From NCBI GenBank assembly GCA_039942715.1, contig JBDVBY010000004.1, forward strand, positions 62,001 through 126,000: a stretch of 64,000 nt of DNA, given 5' to 3'. Positions 49,709-57,642 of this stretch are shown in pieces; positions within the stretch are counted from its first letter, which is position 1, and each line of letters starts with the position of its first letter. A model generated the notes under the pieces. That model was given only the letters and a program-made list of their open reading frames with translations. It was not told the DNA's origin and searched no databases. Origin of the DNA: JABDJX01 sp039942715. GTDB lineage: Bacteria; Pseudomonadota; Alphaproteobacteria; Rhodobacterales; Rhodobacteraceae. Position numbers and translations under genes: made by a program.

Positions 49709-51840
49709 GCAGTTTTCTTGGGTGGCTCCAAAATCAACTTTTTCGCCTCTTCAAATGGCGATGGATGCGCAAAGAAGTAGCCTTGCAAGATATCACAATG
49801 GGTGCCTGACAAAATTTCTGCATGTTCTTTGGTTTCAACGCCCTCGGCAGTGACACGCACATCAAGCGATTGACCGATTTCTATGATAGAGCGCACCAGT
49901 TTTCTGGCGCTCTGGGATTTTGTGATCGGCGCGATCAATCGCCCGTCAATTTTCAGACGGTCAGGCGCAAGGTTTTGCAATGCAATAATCGACGCGCGCC
50001 CTGATCCGAAATCATCAACAGCAAAGTCAAATCCCATATCGCGCAAAGTATCGATGCGCATCATCACTTCTTCAGTTTCTTCTTCCAGGAAAATCGTTTC
50101 AAGAAGTTCAAGCGACACTTGCCCGCGATAGTGAAGCCGGTGCGCATCAGTAACAAGCTCAGGATCCATGATACGTGCCAGACTGACGTTGAACGAAAGG
50201 CTTGGCGCAAAACCATCGGTAAAATGTGTGGCGCACTCGTTTATCGCTTTTTTGAAAATCATCCGGTCGATCTGGCTTTCAAGCTGCATTTCCGAAGCGG
50301 TCGCCAGAAACGAGCAAGGCAACAGCAACCCTTCAGTTGGGTGCTGCCATCTGGCCAAAACCTCGAATCCCTGAGGCTCGAATGTTTTTGCATCAACAAG
50401 TGCCTGATAGTATGGAACAAATTCCCCACACTCTAATCCGCGCTGAATGTCATCGGATAGTTTTTTCGTCTCGCGCAATTGTTGAAGGTCTTTTTGATCA
50501 AAGCTGGCTGCGCGCGCCCGACCACCATCTTTGGCCTTGTAGAGAGCCACATCCGAGCTGGTCAAAAGGTCTTCTGCAGCGATCAGGGGCGTTTGCGCGA
50601 CTCCAACAGACACACCAAAACGACACGGGCGCTCTTCAAATTCCAATGGGCGCCCGACAAGGCGCACAATGCGATCGGCAAGCGCTTCGGGCCAATCGGA
50701 ATTATGCCCACAGCGGATAAGGATAAAAAACTCATCACCCCCAATCCGTGCCAAGACATCTTCGGTCCTGACGTTTTCACGCAGACGATCAGCAACCGCT
50801 TTCAAAACAAAATCACCGGCAGCGTGGCCCATCGTATCGTTGATTTGTTTGAAGCGGTCTAAATCAATGTGGAGAGCGGCCAACTCGCCCCCCTTGCGCT
50901 CGCGCTCAGACGCCATCTCTTCAAACCGCATCGACAGATATCGTCGGTTTCCAAGCCCGGTCAGTTCATCATGAAGCGCTTGATAACTGATGTCCTGATT
51001 GGCCTTTTCAAGCTGCTCAGCATAACTCTCCAGCTTGGCTTGTTGCGCCTGAATTTCAGTGATGTTTGTGCGCAAGACAAGCTTGTCACCATTGGCCGCC
51101 GTAAACTGTTGAACGCGGAAACTCTGGTCATTCAAAACCAACGGGAACGTGTGCGTTTTTTTCTCGCGAAATGGAACTAAGACATCTTGCAACCATTCGT
51201 CTTCGCGCCCGATGGCATCTGGGAATGACTGCTTGTCTAGCCCAAGCCTAAGATATGACTCAGCGGACATACCCTTCTTCAATTCGCCCAGCCCTTCGGC
51301 ATAGGCAGGGTTCCAGATCATCAGTTTCTCTTTGGAAGAATAGATCGCAAACGGATCGGGAATCGTGTTGATCGCGGTTTCCAGCCGTACCTTTAACGCC
51401 TCCATATTTGCGTAAAGCAACTCGTGCTCGATCAAAGCAAGCTCAGCCGCCTGTTCGCGATTTTTCAGATCATTGATTTCGCGAATATCGAAAACGGTGT
51501 AGCGCCCGCCAGTTTTCGGGTCATCAAGATGCAAGAACGAGATGTTCGCCCAAAACGTTTTGCCATTTGCTTTCTTGCAGCTTGTATCAATCGAAAAACG
51601 TTTTTGCCCGCCACTGATCTTTTCTTGGATCATCTCCCACAGATCATCAACGTAGTCAGAATCAATGATTGCCACAGGCGATTTGCCCAAGGCCTCTTCC
51701 TCAGACATCTCAAAACTGTCGCAGAACGCCTGATTCACCCAGACCAAAGTGATCATTTCTAACTTTGTCTTCGCATACCCTATGCCGACAGCGTCCGCTG
51801 TCAGTTTCAGAAAGTCTGGAAAGATGTCATCAATTTTCAT
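49705..51840 (-). CDS. PAS–PAS–GGDEF–EAL cyclic-di-GMP enzyme
   Basis: A 711-residue cytoplasmic protein with no membrane helix. An N-terminal PAS domain (about 10-125, with FEMSEEEALGKSPVAIID) is followed by a second PAS-like domain (about 145-265) and a short coiled coil. The GGDEF domain (about 285-445) has an intact RIGGDEFFIL active site. The EAL domain (about 460-705) has EVLARWQHP in the EAL position, NVSLARI, VDDFGSGRAS (usually DDFGTGYSS) and AEGVET. Both activities look possible: synthesis and hydrolysis of c-di-GMP, tuned by the PAS sensors. It is a single-gene unit. Confidence 0.92.
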   Translation of the reverse strand: MKIDDIFPDFLKLTADAVGIGYAKTKLEMITLVWVNQAFCDSFEMSEEEALGKSPVAIIDSDYVDDLWEMIQEKISGGQKRFSIDTSCKKANGKTFWANISFLHLDDPKTGGRYTVFDIREINDLKNREQAAELALIEHELLYANMEALKVRLETAINTIPDPFAIYSSKEKLMIWNPAYAEGLGELKKGMSAESYLRLGLDKQSFPDAIGREDEWLQDVLVPFREKKTHTFPLVLNDQSFRVQQFTAANGDKLVLRTNITEIQAQQAKLESYAEQLEKANQDISYQALHDELTGLGNRRYLSMRFEEMASERERKGGELAALHIDLDRFKQINDTMGHAAGDFVLKAVADRLRENVRTEDVLARIGGDEFFILIRCGHNSDWPEALADRIVRLVGRPLEFEERPCRFGVSVGVAQTPLIAAEDLLTSSDVALYKAKDGGRARAASFDQKDLQQLRETKKLSDDIQRGLECGEFVPYYQALVDAKTFEPQGFEVLARWQHPTEGLLLPCSFLATASEMQLESQIDRMIFKKAINECATHFTDGFAPSLSFNVSLARIMDPELVTDAHRLHYRGQVSLELLETIFLEEETEEVMMRIDTLRDMGFDFAVDDFGSGRASIIALQNLAPDRLKIDGRLIAPITKSQSARKLVRSIIEIGQSLDVRVTAEGVETKEHAEILSGTHCDILQGYFFAHPSPFEEAKKLILEPPKKTA

Positions 51841-51947
51841 TGGACCAGCGCGATTACTAAACCACGATGCCCTACAAGCGCAGCCTTACGCGTTCACTAA
51901 TTTGGAGCTCAAGCGCCAGATTAGTTAATGAAAATTCTAAGCAATAT

Positions 51948-52808
51948 TCACACTGCGGTGCGGCGGCTTTCATCCAGATAGATTTCGCGCAACCGCAACG
52001 CTACGCTGCCCGGCGCGCCACTTCCAAGCGACGCACCATCGATTTCGACAACCGGCATCACGAACGTAGACGCAGACGTAATAAACGCCTCATCCGCCTC
52101 TTTGGCCTCGTCAATCGTAAACGCGCGCTCCTCGACAACCATCTGCGCTTCTTTTGCAAACCGCAAAACCGCTGCGCGCGTTATTCCATGCAGAATATCG
52201 TTGGACAGATGCCGAGTGATGATCTTGCCGTCTTTCACAATGTAAGCATTGTTTGACGTGCCCTCGGTCACGTGCCCGTCCTCAATCATCCACGCATCAT
52301 CAGCACCAGCGGCCTTCGCCATCATCTTGCCCATCGACGGATAAAGCAGCTGTACCGTTTTGATGTCGCGGCGCGCCCAACGTTGATCCTCGATGGAAAT
52401 CACTTTCAGCCCTTTTTTCGCAGCAGGGCTATCGGCGATGGCTTTGGCTTGGGTGAAAAGAACAAGCGACGATGGCACTTTGTCCGGGTCAGGAAAGGCA
52501 AAATCACGATCCGCATCAGCGCCACGTGTCACCTGAAGATAAATCATCCCCTCGCTTAGGTCATTGCGCTTCATCAACTCGCGATGGATTTCCAGCAGCT
52601 CGTCCATTGTGACCGGGGCCGCCATGTCCAATTCGCTCAAAGAGCGCTCAAGACGCTTGGCGTGTCCGGCGAAATCAAGAAGCTTACCCTCCAAAACGCT
52701 GGTCACCTCATAGACGCCGTCCGCGAACAGAAATCCACGGTCAAAAACCGAGATTTTCGCCTCATCTTCAGGAACATACTCTCCGTTTACGTAAACGATC
52801 CGGCTCAT
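51948..52808 (-). CDS. dat: D-amino acid transaminase (class IV)
   Basis: The start is MSRIVYVNGEYVPEDEAKIS (ATG ending at 52808), 4 bp after the dgcA stop; a longer frame reaches back into dgcA. The 286-residue fold-type IV PLP enzyme shows VFDRGFLFADGVYEV, the catalytic Lys in RRDIKTVQLLYP, and EGTSNNAYIV. D-amino acid transaminases move amino groups between D-Ala, D-Glu and keto acids; branched-chain aminotransferase or 4-amino-4-deoxychorismate lyase are the alternatives, but the RDIKT context and dgcA/dgcN neighbours favour D-amino acids. Likely co-transcribed with dgcA. Confidence 0.85.
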   Translation of the reverse strand: MSRIVYVNGEYVPEDEAKISVFDRGFLFADGVYEVTSVLEGKLLDFAGHAKRLERSLSELDMAAPVTMDELLEIHRELMKRNDLSEGMIYLQVTRGADADRDFAFPDPDKVPSSLVLFTQAKAIADSPAAKKGLKVISIEDQRWARRDIKTVQLLYPSMGKMMAKAAGADDAWMIEDGHVTEGTSNNAYIVKDGKIITRHLSNDILHGITRAAVLRFAKEAQMVVEERAFTIDEAKEADEAFITSASTFVMPVVEIDGASLGSGAPGSVALRLREIYLDESRRTAV

Positions 52809-52812
52809 GGAA

Positions 52813-53775
52813 TTACCCCCAAAGTTCAGGTGAAGACGGTTGAAGTCCGTCTGCGTCATGGTGAAGTGCGTGGTCTCGGTCTTCGGCCAACAAAAGCGGT
52901 CCGTCAAGGTCTACTATTGCCGCCCCTTGAGCGACCAGAATAGCAGGCGCCATGGCAAGCGACGTCCCAACCATACAGCCGACCATAATTTCAAAGCCCT
53001 GCGCCACTGCCGCGTCGCGCAACGCCAACGCTTCGGTAAGCCCACCGGTTTTATCCAGTTTAATGTTCACAACGTCATACTTGCCCCTAAGCGCATCCAA
53101 TGTTGCGCGATCATGACAGGACTCATCGGCACAGACAGGCAATGGTCGCGCGATTTCAGCCAACAGATCATCGTCCCCCGCAGGCAACGGCTGTTCAACC
53201 AATGCAACGCCGAGGCGCACCAAATGCGGCGCAAGCTCGGAATATAGATCAGCGCTCCACCCTTCGTTCGCATCCACAACAATCCGCGTATCCGGCGCAC
53301 CAGCCCGCACAGCCTCAAGCCGCTCCATGTCACCCTCACCGCCAAGCTTGATCTTCAACAGAGGGCGGTAGGCGTGCTTTGCCGCTGCCGCTTGCATCTT
53401 TTCAGGCGTATCAAGCGATAAGGTAAACGCAGTGATCACAGCCTTGGGCGTGCCCAAACCGGCAAGCTCATAGGCACGACGTCCGGCTTGTTTGGCCTCA
53501 AGATCCCATAGCGCACAATCCACTGCATTGCGCGCAGCTCCCGCAGGCAAAAGCGCTTGCAAATCATCGCGCGTCAGGTCCTCGGGCAAACCCGTCACCT
53601 GAGCCGCTACACTCTCCATCGTCTCACCATAACGCGCATAAGGCACGCACTCCCCGCGTCCAACATGTGCACCACGTTCCACGGTTGCCATCAAAACAGC
53701 CGCAGCATCCCGCGACCCACGAGAGATGGTAAATGTTTCGGCAAGTCGAAAACTCTCGGCCTTAGCGCTGATCAC
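52813..53775 (-). CDS. dgcA: Enolase-superfamily N-acetyl-D-glutamate racemase / dipeptide epimerase DgcA
   Basis: A 320-residue enolase-superfamily enzyme. The barrel has the catalytic KxK pair (LLKIKLGG), metal ligands Asp in VVDANEGWS, Glu in LVEQPLP and Asp in VCADES, and the second base Lys in VNIKLDKTGG: the L-Ala-D/L-Glu epimerase-like pattern. Beside a DUF1611 (DgcN) gene, such proteins are named DgcA and proposed to racemise N-acetyl-D-glutamate to the L-form. Without that context, muropeptide dipeptide epimerase would be the default call. The dat gene follows after 4 bp. Confidence 0.85.
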   Translation of the reverse strand: MISAKAESFRLAETFTISRGSRDAAAVLMATVERGAHVGRGECVPYARYGETMESVAAQVTGLPEDLTRDDLQALLPAGAARNAVDCALWDLEAKQAGRRAYELAGLGTPKAVITAFTLSLDTPEKMQAAAAKHAYRPLLKIKLGGEGDMERLEAVRAGAPDTRIVVDANEGWSADLYSELAPHLVRLGVALVEQPLPAGDDDLLAEIARPLPVCADESCHDRATLDALRGKYDVVNIKLDKTGGLTEALALRDAAVAQGFEIMVGCMVGTSLAMAPAILVAQGAAIVDLDGPLLLAEDRDHALHHDADGLQPSSPELWG

Positions 53776-53797
53776 TCGTCAATCCTTCATCTATTGA

Positions 53798-53861
53798 GAA
53801 ATACTCTCAAGGGGGTCCGGGGGAGTGAAACTCCCCCGGTTGGTCGCCGCCAGAGGCGGTG
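53798..53861 (+). repeat. Intergenic hairpin repeat, copy 6
   Basis: GAAATACTCTCAAGGGGGT then CCGGGGGAGT (53817-53826) pairing with ACTCCCCCGG (53830-53839), loop GAA, followed by CGCC...GGCGG. It lies between dgcN (stop 53869) and dgcA (start 53775). On the minus strand the hairpin precedes GAGTATTTC, in terminator sense for dgcN, with a weakened T-run. Confidence 0.72.
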
Positions 53862-53868
53862 AAATAGA

Positions 53869-54870
53869 TTACATGGCAACAAGCGCATCGACCAGACGTC
53901 CGGCCCCGTGGCGGAACGGATCAACTGTCGGAATGCCCATGCGCGCCTCAATCTCTTCGCACAGCCGCGCCGCCTCGTCATCGCCAAGCGCCTTGGTGTT
54001 CACCGAAATGCCCGCAATCTGGGCCGCCGGGTTGGCAATCTGCGCCAGCGGCAGTGCCGTGTCGCGCAACTGTTCCAGCGTCGGCAAATCATAGGTCGGC
54101 AAGCCGCGCATATGCGTGCGGGTCGGCTCGTGCGCAAGAATAAGCGCGTCCGGCTGCCCGCCGTGGATCAACGCCATCGTCACACCAGAGTAAGACACGT
54201 GGAACAGGCTCCCCTGCCCCTCAATATGATCCCAGTGATCGGGCTCTGCATCCGGCGTCAGCCACTCAACCGCACCCGCCATAAAGTCAGCGACGACAGC
54301 ATCCAGCGGCACACCTTTGCCCGTGATCAGAATCCCAGTCTGCCCGGTCGGGCGAAACGTCGATTTCATCCCACGCTTTTGCATCTCGGTGTCCATCGCA
54401 AGGCCAGTGTACATCTTGCCAACGGAACAATCCGTCCCAATCGCCAAGCAACGCTTACCGGTGCGTTTGATCCCATTCGCAATCGGATAGGCCACTGTCG
54501 GAATACGTACATCGTGCAAAGTGGCGCCAGACCGTGCCGACGTCGCCTTCAGCAAGTCTTCATCGCGCAGCAGATTGTGCAAACCGCTGGCCAGATCAAA
54601 ACCAATCTCCATCGCCTCGGCCAGAATCTTCAACCACGCTTCAGAAATCATCCCACCGCGGTTGGCCACGCCCACCACCATTGTACGCGCGCCTGCATCA
54701 TACGCCTCTTGCAAAGACATATCCTGCACGCCGGCATCGGCTTTACAGCCTTCCATGCGAAATTGACCAACAACGTTTTCAGGGTTCCAGTCGGCAATGC
54801 CCTGCGCCACTTTTGCGGCCAAGTTGTCTGGCGAGTCGCCCAGAAACAAAAGGTATGGTGTACGAATCAT
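53869..54870 (-). CDS. dgcN: DUF1611 protein DgcN (proposed D-glutamate N-acetyltransferase)
   Basis: The start is MIRTPYLLFLGDSPDNLAAK (ATG ending at 54870); an extension of 40 residues upstream is unsupported. The 333-residue protein has an N-terminal Rossmann-like part (1-130) and a P-loop-like GTDCSVGKMYT near residue 146, then the DUF1611 block with EGQGSLFHVSYSGVTMALIHG. DUF1611 proteins beside DgcA have been described as N-acetyltransferases (DgcN) that start D-glutamate breakdown in marine bacteria. The biochemical claim is from that family; here it is inferred from the dgcN–dgcA–dat order. A hairpin repeat lies between dgcN and dgcA. Confidence 0.83.
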   Translation of the reverse strand: MIRTPYLLFLGDSPDNLAAKVAQGIADWNPENVVGQFRMEGCKADAGVQDMSLQEAYDAGARTMVVGVANRGGMISEAWLKILAEAMEIGFDLASGLHNLLRDEDLLKATSARSGATLHDVRIPTVAYPIANGIKRTGKRCLAIGTDCSVGKMYTGLAMDTEMQKRGMKSTFRPTGQTGILITGKGVPLDAVVADFMAGAVEWLTPDAEPDHWDHIEGQGSLFHVSYSGVTMALIHGGQPDALILAHEPTRTHMRGLPTYDLPTLEQLRDTALPLAQIANPAAQIAGISVNTKALGDDEAARLCEEIEARMGIPTVDPFRHGAGRLVDALVAM

Positions 54871-55009
54871 GATGGTCCCCTGCGTTACGTGTTTCGCGGA
54901 TATTGCGCCCTTTGCGCAGGTATGGCTTCGAAAATCATCGCCTCTAAAAGAAATATCGCATTTTTCTTCGAACAAAATCGTCTTTCTCAAAATATTCTTC
55001 TAATGCATA

Positions 55010-55032
55010 ACGCAATGGCGCGCCATTCTGCG
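55010..55032. promoter_or_regulatory. Palindrome upstream of malyl-CoA lyase gene, operator candidate
   Basis: AATGGCGCGCCATT (55014-55027) is a perfect 14-bp palindrome, extended by GC and TGC around it. It lies about 85 bp before the mcl start in the 239-bp divergent gap to dgcN. A second inverted pair, TTGC...GCAA, lies close downstream (about 55045-55062). No regulator is identified. Confidence 0.4.
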
Positions 55033-55109
55033 CGTGCGAAAGCCCTTGCATGCTGCATCGCAACAAAATAACTCCACGACAGCATATTCTTTTCGAAAGT
55101 GACCCGCCC

Positions 55110-56066
55110 GTGAGTTTCCGTCTGCAACCCAGCCCGCTGTCCCGTCCAAATCGCTGCCAACTGTTTGGCCCCGGATCACGCCCGGCTATCTTTGAAAAAA
55201 TGGCCGCGTCAGCTGCCGATGTGATCAATCTTGATCTGGAAGACTCGGTTGCACCGGACGACAAGCCAGAGGCGCGCAAGAACATCATTCAGGCGATTGG
55301 CGATATCGACTGGGGCAACAAAACACTGTCGGTGCGGATCAACAGTCTTGATACGCCGTTCTGGTATCGCGATGTGATTGATCTTTTGGAAAACGCCAGC
55401 GACCGGATTGATCAGATCATGATCCCCAAGGTTGGCAATGCCTCAGATATCTACGCGGTCGATGCCTTGGTCACCGCCGTGGAAAGCGCCAAAGGCCGCA
55501 CAAAGCCCGTCACTCTTGAGGTGATCATCGAAAGTGCCGCGGGCATTGCTCATGTGGAAGAAATCGCAGCCGCTTCACCGCGCATGGCTGCGATGAGCCT
55601 TGGGGCCGCTGACTTCGCTGCGTCTATGGGCATGGCGACCACCGGCATCGGGGGCACGCAGGAAAACTACTACATGCATCGCGATGGCGCGAAACACTGG
55701 TCCGATCCGTGGCATTGGGCGCAAGCTGCCATCGTTGCCGCCTGTCGCACGCATGGTGTTCTCCCGGTCGATGGCCCTTTCGGAGATTTCTCAGACGACG
55801 AAGGCTTCCGCGCCCAAGCGCTGCGCTCAGCCACGCTTGGCATGGTCGGCAAATGGGCGATCCATCCCAAACAAGTCGCGCTCGCAAACGACGTGTTCAC
55901 GCCCTCCGAGGAAGCCGTCGCCGAGGCGCAGGAAATCCTTGATGCAATGGAAGAGGCGCAGAAGACAGGCGCTGGCGCTGTTGTCTATAAAGGCCGCCTG
56001 ATCGATATCGCATCGGTCAAACAAGCCGAGGTTATCGTCAATCAGGCAAAGCTGATCAAAGGCTAG
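55110..56066 (+). CDS. mcl1: L-malyl-CoA / beta-methylmalyl-CoA lyase
   Basis: The start is a GTG at 55110 (MSFRLQPSPLSRPNRCQLFG), judged by my memory of the Rhodobacter Mcl1 N-terminus; a frame 20 codons longer is unsupported. The 318-residue CitE-superfamily enzyme shows FGPGSRPAIFEKM, VINLDLEDSVAPDDK with an Mg-binding acidic cluster, EVIIESAAGIAHVEEI, and GKWAIHPKQVALAN. Mcl1 splits malyl-CoA to glyoxylate and acetyl-CoA and interconverts beta-methylmalyl-CoA with glyoxylate and propionyl-CoA in the ethylmalonyl-CoA pathway. A palindrome lies upstream. Confidence 0.93.
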   Translation: MSFRLQPSPLSRPNRCQLFGPGSRPAIFEKMAASAADVINLDLEDSVAPDDKPEARKNIIQAIGDIDWGNKTLSVRINSLDTPFWYRDVIDLLENASDRIDQIMIPKVGNASDIYAVDALVTAVESAKGRTKPVTLEVIIESAAGIAHVEEIAAASPRMAAMSLGAADFAASMGMATTGIGGTQENYYMHRDGAKHWSDPWHWAQAAIVAACRTHGVLPVDGPFGDFSDDEGFRAQALRSATLGMVGKWAIHPKQVALANDVFTPSEEAVAEAQEILDAMEEAQKTGAGAVVYKGRLIDIASVKQAEVIVNQAKLIKG

Positions 56067-56103
56067 CGTTCGCAAAGTTTACGTTTGGAGTGCGGTCAGT
56101 TTT

Positions 56104-56159
56104 ACCGACCATCGCACCTACGCGATACCGACGTTGCACCGACGTAATACCGACATTGC
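56104..56159. repeat. Five-unit degenerate 11-bp tandem array
   Basis: Units in order are ACCGACCATCGC, ACCTACGCGAT, ACCGACGTTGC, ACCGACGTAAT and ACCGACATTGC: a 12-mer then four 11-mers, starting ACCGAC or ACCTAC. It lies in the 183-bp gap between the convergent mcl1 and the coxM-like genes. About one helical turn per unit would place each ACCGAC on the same DNA face. Confidence 0.65.
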
Positions 56160-56249
56160 GGAATCGCCCATTTTTCCAATGATTAAAGGCCGCATAAGAA
56201 CTTGAAGCAAAGCGGGGCGCGAAATTGAGCGCGCCACGCCAAGACGCTG

Positions 56250-57047
56250 TTAAGAGATGGCCGTAACCACGGCTCGCTTGGCCATAACATTCACAAGATT
56301 GGCACGATATGCACCGTCTCCGTGCAGGTCCGACAACATATCCTCTGCCTCTGGCACGATACCGTCCAGCGACGCAGGGGAAAGCTCTTTTTCCAAGGCT
56401 TTTTCCATGGCGCTTGCACGAAAAACCCCATCATTTCCAGCGCCTGTCACCCCAACGCGCACATCGCCTGCAACAGCCACAAACACCCCACACATCGCAT
56501 ACCGCGAGGCCGGGTTGGGGAACTTAGCATAGGCTGCTTTTGCCGGGGCCGTGAAACGCACCGACAAGATGATCTCGCCCTCATTCAGAGCTGTCGTGAA
56601 CATCCCATCAAAGAAATCATCCGCCGGAATTTCGCGCGCATCCGTCACAATCGTCGCATTCAAAGCAACCATAGCCGCGGGATAATCCGCCGCCGGATCA
56701 TTGTTTGCAATCGAGCCACCAAGCGTGCCGCGATTGCGCACCGCCGGGTCACCAATATTTGCCGCAAGATCGGCCAAAGCTTTGCAAACACTGCGCAAAT
56801 TGGCGTCCCTCGCGACGTCCGCGTGACAGGCCGCCGCTCCGATAGAAACGACGTCACCCTCGATGGAAACTCCCGCCAGCGCGGCAATCCCCGAAATATC
56901 TACCAAATCAGAAGGGGCCGCCAAACGCGCCTTCATCGTCGGGATCAGTGTTTGCCCTCCCGCCAAAAGCTGAGCATCCTCACCACCCGCGAGAAGCGCC
57001 TTGGCCTGATCAACAGACTCGGCTTTGTGATAATTTGTGTCATACAT
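56250..57047 (-). CDS. FAD-binding medium subunit, CO dehydrogenase / xanthine dehydrogenase family
   Basis: A 265-residue protein with the CoxM/CutM layout: an N-terminal FAD-binding domain (about 1-170) with LLAGGQTLIPTMKARL and the AANIGDPAVRNRGTLGGSIANNDPAAD flavin loop, then a C-terminal domain (about 175-262). It passes electrons from the small subunit clusters to FAD. It follows the 2Fe-2S subunit gene by 12 bp. The molybdenum large subunit is absent on either side. The substrate (CO, aldehyde, purine or aromatic) cannot be told. Catalysis is cytoplasmic or membrane-associated. Confidence 0.88.
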   Translation of the reverse strand: MYDTNYHKAESVDQAKALLAGGEDAQLLAGGQTLIPTMKARLAAPSDLVDISGIAALAGVSIEGDVVSIGAAACHADVARDANLRSVCKALADLAANIGDPAVRNRGTLGGSIANNDPAADYPAAMVALNATIVTDAREIPADDFFDGMFTTALNEGEIILSVRFTAPAKAAYAKFPNPASRYAMCGVFVAVAGDVRVGVTGAGNDGVFRASAMEKALEKELSPASLDGIVPEAEDMLSDLHGDGAYRANLVNVMAKRAVVTAIS

Positions 57048-57059
57048 CGCCTGTCTCCC

Positions 57060-57533
57060 TCACATCTTTTCAGCGGCTTGAGCAATCGATTTGACGATAT
57101 TGTGGTACCCAGTGCACCGACAAATATTACCCTCAAGTTCATGCCGGATGGCGTCTTCGCTTAACGCCTCTCCAGAAGCCTTGTAGCGCGCCACCATATC
57201 GATCCCAGCCATAACCATCCCCGGCGTGCAAAACCCGCACTGTAGGCCGTGGTTTTCGTTGAAGGACTCTTGCATCGGGTGAAGCGTGTCACCGTCAGCA
57301 ACCCCTTCAATCGTCGTAACATCCCCACCCGCAACAGCAGCAGCCAACACTGTGCACGATTTCACCGCCCGCCCATCCACATGCACGAGGCAAGCCCCGC
57401 ACTGACTGGTGTCGCACCCAACATGCGTGCCCGTCAGACCAAGCGTCTCACGCAGGAATTCGACCAAAAGCGTGCGGTCTTCAACCTCGGCAGAAACCGT
57501 TTCTCCGTTCACGGTCATGGATAAAGACGTCAT
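57060..57533 (-). CDS. 2Fe-2S small subunit, CO dehydrogenase / xanthine dehydrogenase family
   Basis: A 157-residue iron-sulfur protein with two clusters. The N-terminal plant-ferredoxin-like cluster motif is GCDTSQCGACLVHVDGRAVKSC, written here as CDTSQCGAC and, after a short gap, C58-area VKSC; the C-terminal cluster has CGFCTPGM and CRCTGYHN. This is the CoxS/CutS arrangement. It moves electrons from the molybdenum cofactor to FAD. It is the first gene of a two-gene string with the medium subunit and is divergent from the KefB-like gene. Confidence 0.88.
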   Translation of the reverse strand: MTSLSMTVNGETVSAEVEDRTLLVEFLRETLGLTGTHVGCDTSQCGACLVHVDGRAVKSCTVLAAAVAGGDVTTIEGVADGDTLHPMQESFNENHGLQCGFCTPGMVMAGIDMVARYKASGEALSEDAIRHELEGNICRCTGYHNIVKSIAQAAEKM

Positions 57534-57642
57534 GGGCAGGCTCCGATTTTCGGCCCCATCGTCGGGCCATTGAAATGACTATCGCTAACGGGATGTAGGA
57601 TTGCTAGAGTTTTCACAAGTCTGAATTCCGGGGGCGTCACAA

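Noticed and set aside
53908..55071. A 387-codon plus-strand frame opposite dgcN
   Set aside because: It mirrors dgcN, is rich in Arg, His and Gln, and has no family features; the minus-strand DUF1611 product is clearly the real one.
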